From: Bacillus sp. sid0103
GTDB lineage: Bacteria; Bacillota; Bacilli; Bacillales_B; DSM-18226
Assembly: GCF_019219025.1 (NCBI RefSeq)
Contig: NZ_JAHUWN010000021.1
Coordinates: 51,915-115,914, forward strand
Direction of reading: 5' to 3'
DNA: 64,000 nucleotides
Position numbers and translations under genes: made by a program. The notes beneath the pieces are model-generated. The model saw only the letters and a list, made by a program, of their open reading frames with translations. It was not told the origin of the DNA and searched no databases. Position 1 is the stretch's first letter, and each line of letters opens with the position of its first letter. Shown piece by piece: positions 43,161 to 51,416 of the stretch.

Positions 43161-44120
43161 TTATTTCACTCCCTCTAATTGATTTTCTATATATTTTACT
43201 AATTCCGCTTTGGTTGGATAACCATCATTATCACCAGGTGATTGAACGGCTAATGCCCCAATCGCATTTCCCCTTGAAACTGCCTCATGAACTTCAAGTC
43301 CTTCAAGTAATCCACTAATCACCCCCACTGCAAATCCATCACCCGCACCAACGGTATCAACCACTTTTTCTACATGGAAACCAGGAACGGTACCTTCTTC
43401 AGTTATTGTTTTATAAAATGCTCCCTCAGCCCCGAGCTTAATGACTACCAGCTCTACGCCCTTTTCCAAATAGAAGGAAGCGATTTCACGAGGTTCCTTA
43501 AAACCTGTTAAGATTTCACCCTCAGCGATCCCAGGTAACACAATATCTGCTTGGAACGCCACCTCATTTATTTCCTTTACCATTTCTTCTTGTGATGCCC
43601 AAAGGGTGGGTCTTAAATTCGGATCAAAGGAAACCTTCTTGCCATTCTTTTTCATAAACCATAAAGCATGCTTTGCAAAAGCTCTTGCACTTTCCGATAG
43701 GGCCAATGGAATTCCCGTCATATGCATATGTTTTGCATGTTGAAAATACTCTTCATTAAAATCATCGCTAGTCAGATGGCTTGCCGCTGAGCCTTTGCGA
43801 AAATATTGCACCTCTGGGTCGCCCTCTAATACCATTGATTTCAATTGAAAACCAGTTGGATGCTGTTGGTCAATCCATACATGTTTAATGTCAACGTTTT
43901 CATTTTTGAGCCTTTCGATGACAAATTTTCCAAACGCATCGTTTCCGACTTTACTTGCCCAACCAGAATGCAGGCCAAGTCTCGCAAGACCAATGGCCAC
44001 ATTGGTTTCTGCACCGGCAAGTTCACGAGTAAATTGGCTGACTTCGTGTAAAGCACCCGGATGATTGGCCATAAACATTGCCATTGCTTCTCCAAAAGTA
44101 ATTGAATCTAACTGTTGCAT
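43161..44120 (-). CDS. kguK: PfkB-family sugar kinase (KguK/KdgK-like)
   Basis: A 319-residue ribokinase-type enzyme: GEAMAMFM and ELAGAETNVAIGLARLG at the N-terminus, FDPNLRPTLW in the middle, and the anion hole/catalytic base VDTVGAGDGFAVG. It resembles 2-keto-3-deoxygluconate kinase and 2-ketogluconate kinase, and phosphorylates O6 of a ketosugar acid with ATP. The start overlaps the end of the upstream isomerase gene by 13 nt. Position between KguE- and KguT-like genes favours 2-ketogluconate. Confidence 0.75.
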   Translation of the reverse strand: MQQLDSITFGEAMAMFMANHPGALHEVSQFTRELAGAETNVAIGLARLGLHSGWASKVGNDAFGKFVIERLKNENVDIKHVWIDQQHPTGFQLKSMVLEGDPEVQYFRKGSAASHLTSDDFNEEYFQHAKHMHMTGIPLALSESARAFAKHALWFMKKNGKKVSFDPNLRPTLWASQEEMVKEINEVAFQADIVLPGIAEGEILTGFKEPREIASFYLEKGVELVVIKLGAEGAFYKTITEEGTVPGFHVEKVVDTVGAGDGFAVGVISGLLEGLEVHEAVSRGNAIGALAVQSPGDNDGYPTKAELVKYIENQLEGVK

Positions 44121-44875
44121 GATAAAGCCTCACTTTCCGTTATCATCTGAATAAACTCTTTCGTTTTCTCCCTTGGTTCTATAGGAAATTCAAGCGCCTT
44201 CATCATTTCAGCTGGAAAACTTTTCATGACTTTCTCCCAACTGCGGCTTCCGTCTTTTATTAGTGGCACCGTGATGAACTCTCCATTATCATCTTCAACC
44301 TGTTTTAAATGCAGGTATTGGACATATGGTGCAAGTTTGCTAACTGCAACGTCCACATCTTGACCAGTATAATACCAGTTCCCGGCATCAAACGTCATTT
44401 TAACAGGTGTGTCTTGCTCGGATGCGCTTTCAAAAAAGGATGTTAATTGATTGATATTCCCTCCATAAAGCGTCTGATCATTTTCAACAAACAATTGCAT
44501 TCCTTGGTGCTGCTTCAAAAAGGTATTCAGTTCGATAAGGTCGGATTGACCACTTTGATAATGCCCAAGAGATACTTTAATCCATTTAGCTCCCAGCTCT
44601 TTTCCTTCTTGAAAGATTTCTTTTAATTTCTTTTCATTTAAATGGTGATCCTCTTTCCATAACTCAATCGGAGCCGAATACACCGTAAAAAGTTGATGAT
44701 TTTCAATTTCTTGTTTTATATTATTGAGCGGCAGATCTTGCTCCGACAATAATTCACGGCGAACCTCAATTCCAAAAGCACCTGACTCAGCAATAAGTCT
44801 AATGAATGAAGTTTGCCCCTTCTTCAATACTTCAAATCTATCAAATGCATTTATCGGGACAATTACATTTTGCAT
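44108..44875 (-). CDS. kguE: KguE-like xylose-isomerase-type TIM barrel
   Basis: A 255-residue protein of the sugar phosphate isomerase/epimerase (AP endonuclease 2-like) family. FVENDQTLYGG, MTFDAGNWYYTGQDVD, LHLKQVE and the C-terminal EFPIEPREKTKEFI hold metal-binding Glu, Asp and His residues. It is first gene of the operon, as kguE is in Pseudomonas, where its exact reaction is not well established. Candidate LacI operators lie 31-70 nt upstream of its start. Confidence 0.65.
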   Translation of the reverse strand: MQNVIVPINAFDRFEVLKKGQTSFIRLIAESGAFGIEVRRELLSEQDLPLNNIKQEIENHQLFTVYSAPIELWKEDHHLNEKKLKEIFQEGKELGAKWIKVSLGHYQSGQSDLIELNTFLKQHQGMQLFVENDQTLYGGNINQLTSFFESASEQDTPVKMTFDAGNWYYTGQDVDVAVSKLAPYVQYLHLKQVEDDNGEFITVPLIKDGSRSWEKVMKSFPAEMMKALEFPIEPREKTKEFIQMITESEALSCNS

Positions 44876-44905
44876 ATCAATGACCCCTTTATAAAAAGTG
44901 TTTAC

Positions 44906-44945
44906 TATAAACCGTTTTAGTAAATCGGTTTAGTAAATCGATTTA
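44906..44945. promoter_or_regulatory. Three overlapping LacI-type operators
   Basis: AAACCGTTTTAG, TAAATCGGTTTAG and TAAATCGATTTA follow each other with a period of about 13 bp. A cre-like TGAAAGCGCTTTT lies at 44965-44977 (two mismatches to the consensus end). Confidence 0.6.
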
Positions 44946-45035
44946 TTCATATTATAAACCCCATGAAAGCGCTTTTGCAATAAATATTTAAATTTTTTTA
45001 CTCTCATTTATTAAATCATTGCGCTGCCTGACACC

Positions 45036-45066
45036 GAAAAAAGAAACACCCCCACATTTGTGGGGG
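45036..45066 (-). terminator. Terminator of quinone oxidoreductase gene
   Basis: The stem CCCCCAC/GTGGGGG with a 4-nt loop is followed on the minus strand by TGTTTCTTTTTT. A half copy of the GTGTCAGGC element lies in the tail at 45025-45034. Confidence 0.85.
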
Positions 45067-45115
45067 CTCTAAGTTTATAAGACATGGTCTCTTGGTTATA
45101 GTGATTGCCTTTACA

Positions 45116-46081
45116 TTAAGGAATTAATAATATTTTCCCTGTGCTCTTTCGGCTTTCTAGGTAACGGTGTGACTCTTGGCCATCGCGCAATGCGAAGGAG
45201 GTCGGTTCGGATACTTTTACCTTATCTTCCTCCATCCACCGGAACAGTTCTGCAGAACGAGCGATTCGCTCTTCTCGAGAGGTAAGCACATTCCATAAGT
45301 CTCCGCCCGTCAAGGTTTTAGATGTATCCATTAACATTCTTGGATCCACCAAAGCCGGGTCTCCCCCTGCCATTCCGTAAAAGACCACCGTCCCACCGGT
45401 ACGAGTTACAGCAAAACTGTCTTGAAGCGTTGAACCTACTGATTCATAGACGACATCAACACCTTTGCCATTGGTAGCATCAAGTACTTTTCTCTTCCAG
45501 TCATCGTTGTACAAAAACACACTATCCGCTCCCGCTACTTCTGCTGCTGTTGCTTTTTCCACAGAAGAAGTTAAACCTATCGCCGTGCCGCCAAGTAATT
45601 TTACCATTTGAACAAGGAGCTGCCCGACACCGCCTGCTGCCGCATGGACTAATACGATATCATTCTTTTTCACGGCATAACTATCCTTTGTTAAATAATG
45701 AGCCGTCAACCCTTGTAACAGCACGGAAGCACCTTCCGCAAACGAAATCGTTTCTGGCAGTGGGATTGCTTTCTCGAAAGGAACAGCAACCAGCTCAGCA
45801 TTTGCATACGGCACATCGGCAAAGGCAATCCGGTCGCCTATGCAGATCCCTTGGACATTTGCGCCAACTTTTGCGACGATTCCAGCCCCTTCATAGCCTA
45901 AGATATAGGGAGGCTCTCCAGCAAGATGATAGTTCCCTTTTCTTCTATATATGTCGGCAAAATTTAAACCAATTGCTTTCATGCTTACTAATATTTCATC
46001 TGGACCGATGACAGGCTCCATGATTTCTGTATACTCCAGGACCTCAGGCCCGCCAAACGTGTTAAACACTAGTGCTTTCAT
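45116..46081 (-). CDS. NADPH:quinone oxidoreductase (Qor type)
   Basis: A 321-residue zeta-crystallin-like reductase. NFADIYRRKGNYHL and EPPYILGYEGAGIV form the catalytic domain; HAAAGGVGQLLVQMVKLLGG binds NADPH. No zinc-ligand cysteines are seen. It should reduce quinones or unsaturated carbonyls. It is closer to classical Qor than the copy at 4967, and is monocistronic. Confidence 0.88.
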   Translation of the reverse strand: MKALVFNTFGGPEVLEYTEIMEPVIGPDEILVSMKAIGLNFADIYRRKGNYHLAGEPPYILGYEGAGIVAKVGANVQGICIGDRIAFADVPYANAELVAVPFEKAIPLPETISFAEGASVLLQGLTAHYLTKDSYAVKKNDIVLVHAAAGGVGQLLVQMVKLLGGTAIGLTSSVEKATAAEVAGADSVFLYNDDWKRKVLDATNGKGVDVVYESVGSTLQDSFAVTRTGGTVVFYGMAGGDPALVDPRMLMDTSKTLTGGDLWNVLTSREERIARSAELFRWMEEDKVKVSEPTSFALRDGQESHRYLESRKSTGKILLIP

Positions 46082-46173
46082 ATCTATTACCTCATTTAAA
46101 CTAATTTTTGCATTACGCTCTTATTAAATAGAATTGTACTATGGATTGCAACTAAAGGACTTTGTTCTCTCGA

Positions 46174-46684
46174 TTAATACCTAGGATTCCTCTGGAAAGA
46201 TATTTCTCTAAGTTTCTTTTTGATAAAGCGAAAAAGAAGAATCAATAAAACAGCAGTAATTGGATAGAAAGGGATGGAATAATAGAGTTTCCAGCCGGTA
46301 TATGTCAGGGCATTATTTTTAACACAAATCCATTCAAATAATAAGGAAAATCCCGTCCAAAAAACAATATACCAAACCGTTTTTTGTCCATAGAGTTCAA
46401 ACTTATCGTAGCCAAATAAGAACAGTACAGAGGCACAAGGATACATGAATAGATGATATAATGCACCCGACAATTCATATGTTGGGTTATCCCCATAAAT
46501 ATAAAGTTTGAAGGGAGTTGCGAGCAGAAAATAATCAATCGTTGACAACCATCCCAATTTTACCTATCCAAATAATAATCACCATAATAGTTGGAAAGTA
46601 CTTTCTTATGGGTAAAAACAGACAGACCATCATAGCTGTAGTCAGGAGGAAAAACCATTCATTCCAATCAAACGTAACATTCAT
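46174..46684 (-). pseudogene. CBO0543-family membrane protein broken by a frameshift
   Basis: Two frames together give one family protein. The first, from ATG 46684 to TGA 46535, encodes MNVTFDWNEWFFLLTTAMMV and ends IGMVVND. The second, open from about 46557 to 46174, continues STIDYFLLATPFKLY and carries ALTYTGWKLYYSIPFYP, the family hallmark. The junction is near 46537-46557. The ATG overlaps the stop of the upstream gene (ATGA), showing it once was coupled. Sequencing error is the alternative explanation. Confidence 0.7.
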
Positions 46685-47154
46685 ACACGCCAGTCTCCTT
46701 TATAAAGGATCCTTCGAAAAATCTCCATAAAAACAATTATTACGCACAGGGCTGCCATCCAAAAGGATAATGACCACCAAAACTTCCAGTGAACATGGAT
46801 AAGCACACCTAGAAAATCAGCTAAATATTCCTGCCCAGTTAAAAGAATGATAAAGGATATCAGTAAAAGCAGCTTTCTTATGTTTGTGGTTAGGGTAAGA
46901 AAAAAGTGAAGAAATGTAACCATAATGATTGGAAAAAGAATAATGCGGTTTAGGAAATGTGAGAATTCATAACTAAGTTTCTCAGGAATCACTAACGTTT
47001 TAAAATTCATATAGCACAGGGCAGAGAAGTTTTGATATAGATAAGAACTAACCATCCAATAAACGATGATTTCAAGAATATGAAGCATTTTCTTTTTTCT
47101 AATAAAAAGAAATAAAGCAAGCACATTTAAAACGATATAAAAGAATAAAACCAT
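46681..47154 (-). CDS. Small polytopic membrane protein paired with the CBO0543-like gene
   Basis: About 157 residues with five predicted membrane helices (MVLFFYIVLNVLALFLF; IIVYWMVSSYLY; IILFPIIMVTFLHFFL; LLLLISFIILL; WSLSFWMAALCVIIVFM). Start MVLFFY at 47154 follows AAAGGAG; an upstream extension of 45 residues lacks a site and looks unlike the rest. It is translationally coupled by ATGA to the downstream frameshifted gene. Pairs of this kind are common in Bacillus; I know no function. Confidence 0.65.
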   Translation of the reverse strand: MVLFFYIVLNVLALFLFIRKKKMLHILEIIVYWMVSSYLYQNFSALCYMNFKTLVIPEKLSYEFSHFLNRIILFPIIMVTFLHFFLTLTTNIRKLLLLISFIILLTGQEYLADFLGVLIHVHWKFWWSLSFWMAALCVIIVFMEIFRRILYKGDWRV

Positions 47155-47366
47155 TAAGTTAACTCCTTTAGGTGTTTGCTTATTCCTTTTCGATAAAGAA
47201 TTGTAACCGAACCGACCGGGTCGAAAAATTTGTCTTTCTAAATGTTTCCTTACTTTTAGCTTGTCATATTCATCGTAATTTATTTGCATTCTGCAATTTT
47301 ACTTGCTTCATTTAGCCGAGTAAGATACGCTTCATACAGACTAATTTAACAAGGAGATATAAATAT

Positions 47367-48122
47367 ATGGATAGAAACAAATTTTCGGCGATTGCCCATC
47401 GCACCCATGCTTTTTATAATCCAATCAGTGAAGCAAAAATCATGAAAATGCTCGAAATTGTCTCTCCTAATGCGGCTGATAAAGTGATTGATATCGGGGC
47501 AGGAAAGTGTGAACTATTGATTCGGTTGGTGGAAAATTATCAAGTATCTGCGACAGCAATCGAATTGTATGATGGAGCCATCGAGGAAGCAAAGCGGAAA
47601 GCAAGCAGCAGAATTCCTGAGGGCAGCATCCAGTTTATCATGGATGATGCAACCTCGGCTGTCCAAAAATGCCAGGAAGATAGCTATGATTTCGGAATTT
47701 GTATTGGTTCCACTCACGCATTGGGCGGAATGGAACCAACACTGCAAACCTTGAAGCGTCTAGTAAAGAATAATGGCTATATTCTGATTGGGGAAGGCTA
47801 TTGGAAGCAGACTCCAAGCCCTGCCTACTTAGAGGCACTTGGAGGGGCCGACGAATCGGAATGTAAAAGCCATGCAGATACAGTTAAAACTGGCGAAGAA
47901 TTAGGATTAATCCCGCTTTGGTCTTATGTTGCTAACGAGGATGAATGGGATGATTACGAATGGTTGTATTCCATGTCAGTGGAGAATTATTGTCTTGAGA
48001 ATCCAAATGACCCGGATTGCCATGCCATGCTCGAAAGGATCCGAACATGGCGCCGGACCTATTTGACTTGGGGCAGAGATACGTTAGGATTCGGGTTGTA
48101 TTTGTATAGAAATAATAAGTGA
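47367..48122 (+). CDS. Class I SAM-dependent methyltransferase
   Basis: A 251-residue enzyme. VIDIGAGKCELLIRL is the SAM-binding motif I, AIELYDGAIEEAKRKA motif II, and DFGICIGSTHALGG motif III. The acceptor is a small molecule, unidentified. ATG follows AAGGAG. It stands alone, with the tandem array starting 50 nt after its stop. Confidence 0.83.
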   Translation: MDRNKFSAIAHRTHAFYNPISEAKIMKMLEIVSPNAADKVIDIGAGKCELLIRLVENYQVSATAIELYDGAIEEAKRKASSRIPEGSIQFIMDDATSAVQKCQEDSYDFGICIGSTHALGGMEPTLQTLKRLVKNNGYILIGEGYWKQTPSPAYLEALGGADESECKSHADTVKTGEELGLIPLWSYVANEDEWDDYEWLYSMSVENYCLENPNDPDCHAMLERIRTWRRTYLTWGRDTLGFGLYLYRNNK

Positions 48123-48176
48123 GCACTTATTGTTGTGGATTAGGGTTCGGACTAACTTTGGGTATTTTCTGCTGAG

Positions 48177-48606
48177 GCTGTCCGAATTGGACTCGCATTC
48201 GGACAACACAAGGCATTTTTCTGTTAAAGCTGTCTGAATTGGACTCGTATTCGGACAACCCAAGGCATTTTTCTGTTAAAGCTGTCCGAATTGGACTCGC
48301 ATTCGGACAACACAAGGCCTTTTTCTGTTAAAGCTGTCCGAATTGGACTCGCATTCGGACAACCCAAGGCCTTTTTCTGTTAAAGCTGTCCGAATTGGAC
48401 TCGCATTCGGACAACCCAAGACCTTTTTCTGTTAAAGCTGTCCGAATTGGACTCGCATTCGGACAACTCAAGGCCTTTTTCTGTTAAAGCTGTCCGAATT
48501 GGACTCGCATTCGGACAACTCAAGGCCTTTTTCTGTTAAAGCTGTCCGAATTGGACTCGCATTCGGACAACTCAAGACCTTTTTCTGTTAAAGCTGTCCG
48601 AATTGA
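48177..48606. repeat. Tandem array of eight 52-bp hairpin units
   Basis: GCTGTCCGAA (once GCTGTCTGAA) starts at 48177, 48229, 48281, 48333, 48385, 48437, 48489 and 48541, exactly 52 bp apart; a ninth unit at 48593 is cut short and a diverged half-unit lies upstream from 48141. Each unit holds arms TGTCCGAAT and ATTCGGACA around a 9-nt loop, then a 25-nt linker with CTTTTTCTGTTAAA. Units are almost identical, with small changes such as AACACAAGGC against AACCCAAGGC. It is related to the degenerate array at 6120. Confidence 0.95.
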
Positions 48607-48669
48607 TTCGTCTGCTGATCTTCTTGGGCAATTCCTGATTTTCATGCTATTACAAACCAAGAAGACAAA

Positions 48670-48977
48670 CTAATCAATCGTTTGGTTAGTTTTTTAGGAG
48701 AAAAAATCTCCCCCTTGAGAAAGCCTATTATACCAGGGCTTCATCCTAATGTAATCAAACGTTTGATTAGTTTTTCAACATGTCCAACCATCCCCTAATT
48801 CTTCAATCCCCCTTCCTTTTTTAATCAATCGTTTGATTAGTTTTAATATACGCCTTATTCATCCAGCGCTCTGACCTTTTTAATCAATCGTTTGATTAGT
48901 TTTTTCAGCAACAACCCAATCCCTCAGAAAACCATTCATGCCAAGGCTTCAGCCCTTTTTAATCAATCGTTTGATTA
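48670..48977. promoter_or_regulatory. Cluster of five palindromes TAATCAA(T/A)CGTTTGATTA
   Basis: Copies start near 48670, 48752, 48822, 48881 and 48960. Four are followed by GTTTTTT-like sequence. Spacings (about 81, 70, 59 and 79 bp) are irregular, unlike the tandem array to the left. They end 110 bp before the marR gene. Further copies are at 1434 and 61554. They may be operators or mobile palindromes. The 48123-49087 gap holds the array, this cluster and the marR promoter. Confidence 0.75.
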
Positions 48978-49087
48978 GATGCGTATACTAACATTTCAGT
49001 CATTAGACATTCTATAATCATTTGTGATATACTATATTAGTTACCCAAGGTAATTATTACTCTAGCTAACTATTCCAATCCATCGGG

Positions 49088-49516
49088 GTGATCTATATTA
49101 AGACTTCTCAACAATTTTTTCATCAATTATTGATGTTGTACCGGCCGTTTGAAAATAAGTTGAATTTCCATTTGGCTGAGCATCAACTGCACAGAGCGCA
49201 GTGGTCTATTTTTCACTACTTATCCAATAATGGTTCTGCAACACTTGTGGAACTCTCGCATTACTTATATGTGGAAAAACCCACTGTCACCCGGACCATT
49301 AACCGTTTAGAAGAACTAGGATATGTCGAGCAGGTTCCGACCAACGATAAACGTGAAAAGAGAACACAACTGACTGAACTAGGGAGAAAAATATATACGC
49401 AGGTCCGTGTCACGATTGATCAATTTGAAAATGACATCTTAAAAGGAATCTCGGAGCATGAACAGCTTGAGGCCATCCGGATTATGAGCCTAATTCGAGA
49501 TAATATTATAAAGTAA
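49088..49516 (+). CDS. MarR-family regulator
   Basis: About 140 residues. LHRAQWSIFHYLSNNGSATLVELSHYLYVEKPTVTRTINRLEELGYVEQ is the MarR winged helix, followed by the wing DKREKRTQLT. It likely represses itself and the efflux gene 13 nt downstream. The start is uncertain: the GTG at 49088 lies inside GGGGTGATC, which itself looks like an ideal Shine-Dalgarno sequence. That would place the real start at ATT 49097, a rare start codon. Confidence 0.82.
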   Translation: MIYIKTSQQFFHQLLMLYRPFENKLNFHLAEHQLHRAQWSIFHYLSNNGSATLVELSHYLYVEKPTVTRTINRLEELGYVEQVPTNDKREKRTQLTELGRKIYTQVRVTIDQFENDILKGISEHEQLEAIRIMSLIRDNIIK

Positions 49517-49529
49517 GGGGATAATTACT

Positions 49530-50744
49530 GTGAATCAACCAAGAGCAAGACTTTGGACCAAGGATTTTACGATTGTGTCCGGGGTCAATTTTTTTGTAAC
49601 GTTAGTCTTTTATTTATTAATTGTCATCATTGGTGTTTATGCCGTAGATGAATTTGATGCTTCTACCAGTCAAGCAGGACTTGTTACAGGGATTTTTATT
49701 GTTGGGTCATTAATTGGACGGTTGTTGATTGGCAGATTTATTGAGTCCATTGGTCGAAGGAAAACGTTATTCATTGGTACCATCTTTTTTATTTTGACTC
49801 TTCTTTTATATTTTGTGAATTTTGGCATCACCTTTCTGCTTATTACGCGCTTACTCCATGGAATTGCTGGGGGTATGGTCGGCACCGCAACAGGAACGAT
49901 TGTGGCTCAGATTATCCCTTCTACACGAAAGGCTGAAGGAATCGGCTATTTCAGCATGAGCGCAACACTGGCAACAGCGATTGGCCCATTCATTGGACTG
50001 TACATGAGTCAGCATACTGATTTCCAAATGATCTTTATTTTCACACTGGCATTAGGAGTTATTAGTTTAATCACAGCATTCTTTGTTGATGTGCCGGAAA
50101 TGGAAGGGTCGGCGAAACCAACTGAAACAAAAGGATTCAAGATTTCTAATTATATTGAACCAAAAGCACTTCCAATTGCGCTTATTACACTAGTAGTTGC
50201 CTTTTGTTATTCAAGCGTTCTTTCATTTATTAATTTCTATGCGATTGAAATCGACCTAGTTAGTGCTGCAAGTTTCTTTTTCCTAGTCTATTCTATCGCT
50301 GTATTGTTATCACGCCCCATTACCGGACGCATAATGGATTTAAAAGGAGCAAACTATATTATGTATCCGTGCTTTATTGCCTTAGCTGCCGGTTTGTTTC
50401 TGCTTAGTACCGCAAGCTTAAGCATCACTTTATTAGCAGCTGGTGTATTGATCGGCCTTGGTTTCGGTAACTTGCAATCAAGTACCCAGGCAGTGGCGGT
50501 AAAGGTCACGCCTCCCCATCGGATGGGTTTAGCAACGTCGACTTTCTTTATTTTTCTTGATGCTGGTCTTGGATTCGGTCCATATCTCCTTGGATTTATG
50601 ATCCCCTTAACCGGCTATAGTACTCTGTATGTAATCTTAGGCGTAGTTGTTCTAGCATCAATTGTTCTTTACTACTTCTTGCACGGGAAGAAAGAACTTT
50701 CTAGAAGGACATTGGTAAAAGATCCAACTCCAGGAACTCATTGA
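49530..50744 (+). CDS. MFS efflux transporter
   Basis: A 404-residue transporter with 12 helices. GSLIGRLLIGRFIESIGRRKTLFIG is the loop 2-3 signature and RLLHGIAGGMVGTATGTIVAQIIP the helix-5 region of drug:H+ antiporters. It probably exports a toxic compound. GTG start follows AAGGGG. It is cotranscribed with marR, so induction by its substrate through MarR is expected. Confidence 0.85.
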   Translation: MNQPRARLWTKDFTIVSGVNFFVTLVFYLLIVIIGVYAVDEFDASTSQAGLVTGIFIVGSLIGRLLIGRFIESIGRRKTLFIGTIFFILTLLLYFVNFGITFLLITRLLHGIAGGMVGTATGTIVAQIIPSTRKAEGIGYFSMSATLATAIGPFIGLYMSQHTDFQMIFIFTLALGVISLITAFFVDVPEMEGSAKPTETKGFKISNYIEPKALPIALITLVVAFCYSSVLSFINFYAIEIDLVSAASFFFLVYSIAVLLSRPITGRIMDLKGANYIMYPCFIALAAGLFLLSTASLSITLLAAGVLIGLGFGNLQSSTQAVAVKVTPPHRMGLATSTFFIFLDAGLGFGPYLLGFMIPLTGYSTLYVILGVVVLASIVLYYFLHGKKELSRRTLVKDPTPGTH

Positions 50745-50833
50745 TTTCCATCCCCCCATTCGACTGCAGACATAAAACCAGTTTTAAGCAAATATGATTA
50801 ACATAAGAATCCTAAATAAAGGGGTCGGTAAAT

Positions 50834-51028
50834 TTGGTAATTTTTAATAAAATTGCATTATCCTTTGTTGTTTTCTTCTCCTTCAGTATGATCATCAATA
50901 CTTATTTAGGAGAAAAGGAACAGGTCAAATCGGATGTTATTTACTTTGTTATGAACGGGTTTGCTTATATTGTTTCTGCATTAGAAGTAGAGAAGGAAAA
51001 ACAGGGTTTGAAAATTGCTGAAATATAG
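50834..51028 (+). CDS. Possible 64-residue membrane-anchored small protein
   Basis: The TTG start at 50834 follows AAAGGGGTCGG. Residues 5-24 (NKIALSFVVFFSFSMIINTY) form a membrane helix, and the tail is charged (VEKEKQGLKI). It lies alone 89 nt after the efflux gene. I do not recognise it. Confidence 0.4.
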   Translation: MVIFNKIALSFVVFFSFSMIINTYLGEKEQVKSDVIYFVMNGFAYIVSALEVEKEKQGLKIAEI

Positions 51029-51109
51029 TACCATCTCCCCTTGAAACAAAAGAAATATTCTGATATATTTACTATCAATTATATATTTTCTTACTTCAAA
51101 ATTTTTGAA

Positions 51110-51287
51110 GTGAGGATAGAGGCGCAAAGACCATTAGTACACAATGGGAGGATAATGGGGTCCAACGATAATTGTGAAAAGGGGAATTTGCCGAAGCTTC
51201 ATTGATGCTCATTTATCATGAAGCTGGTTCTGCTATTGAATAAATACAGAACTGTCATATAGGAAACTATATGGAGGGCTATCTTAC
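51110..51287 (+). promoter_or_regulatory. Lysine riboswitch (L-box) aptamer
   Basis: P1 pairs GTGAGGATAG with CTATCTTAC. The conserved AGAGGCGCAAAGA, GTGAAAAGGGGAA, GCCGAA, CTGTCAT and TGGAGGGCTATC segments are in the expected order. Known members shut off lysine biosynthesis or transport when lysine binds, which fits dapA directly downstream. Confidence 0.95.
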
Positions 51288-51318
51288 GCACGGGAACTTA
51301 TTTCTTTATGTTTCTACT

Positions 51319-51348
51319 GCAACAGCGAACCCTCGTTGTTGCTTTTTT
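51319..51348 (+). terminator. Lysine riboswitch terminator
   Basis: GCAACAGCG pairs with CGTTGTTGC around a 6-nt loop and is followed by TTTTTT. It lies between the aptamer and dapA, as an attenuation platform. Confidence 0.9.
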
Positions 51349-51416
51349 GCGTTGAATGTTGAGTGGCCTTGCCCCCCTCTAAATTTTAAAAAAATTTATT
51401 AAAAGGGTGAGAAAAA

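Noticed and set aside
48127..48315. Minus-strand open frame in the 48-kb array
   Set aside because: It is a by-product of a non-coding repeat whose period (52) shifts frame each unit.
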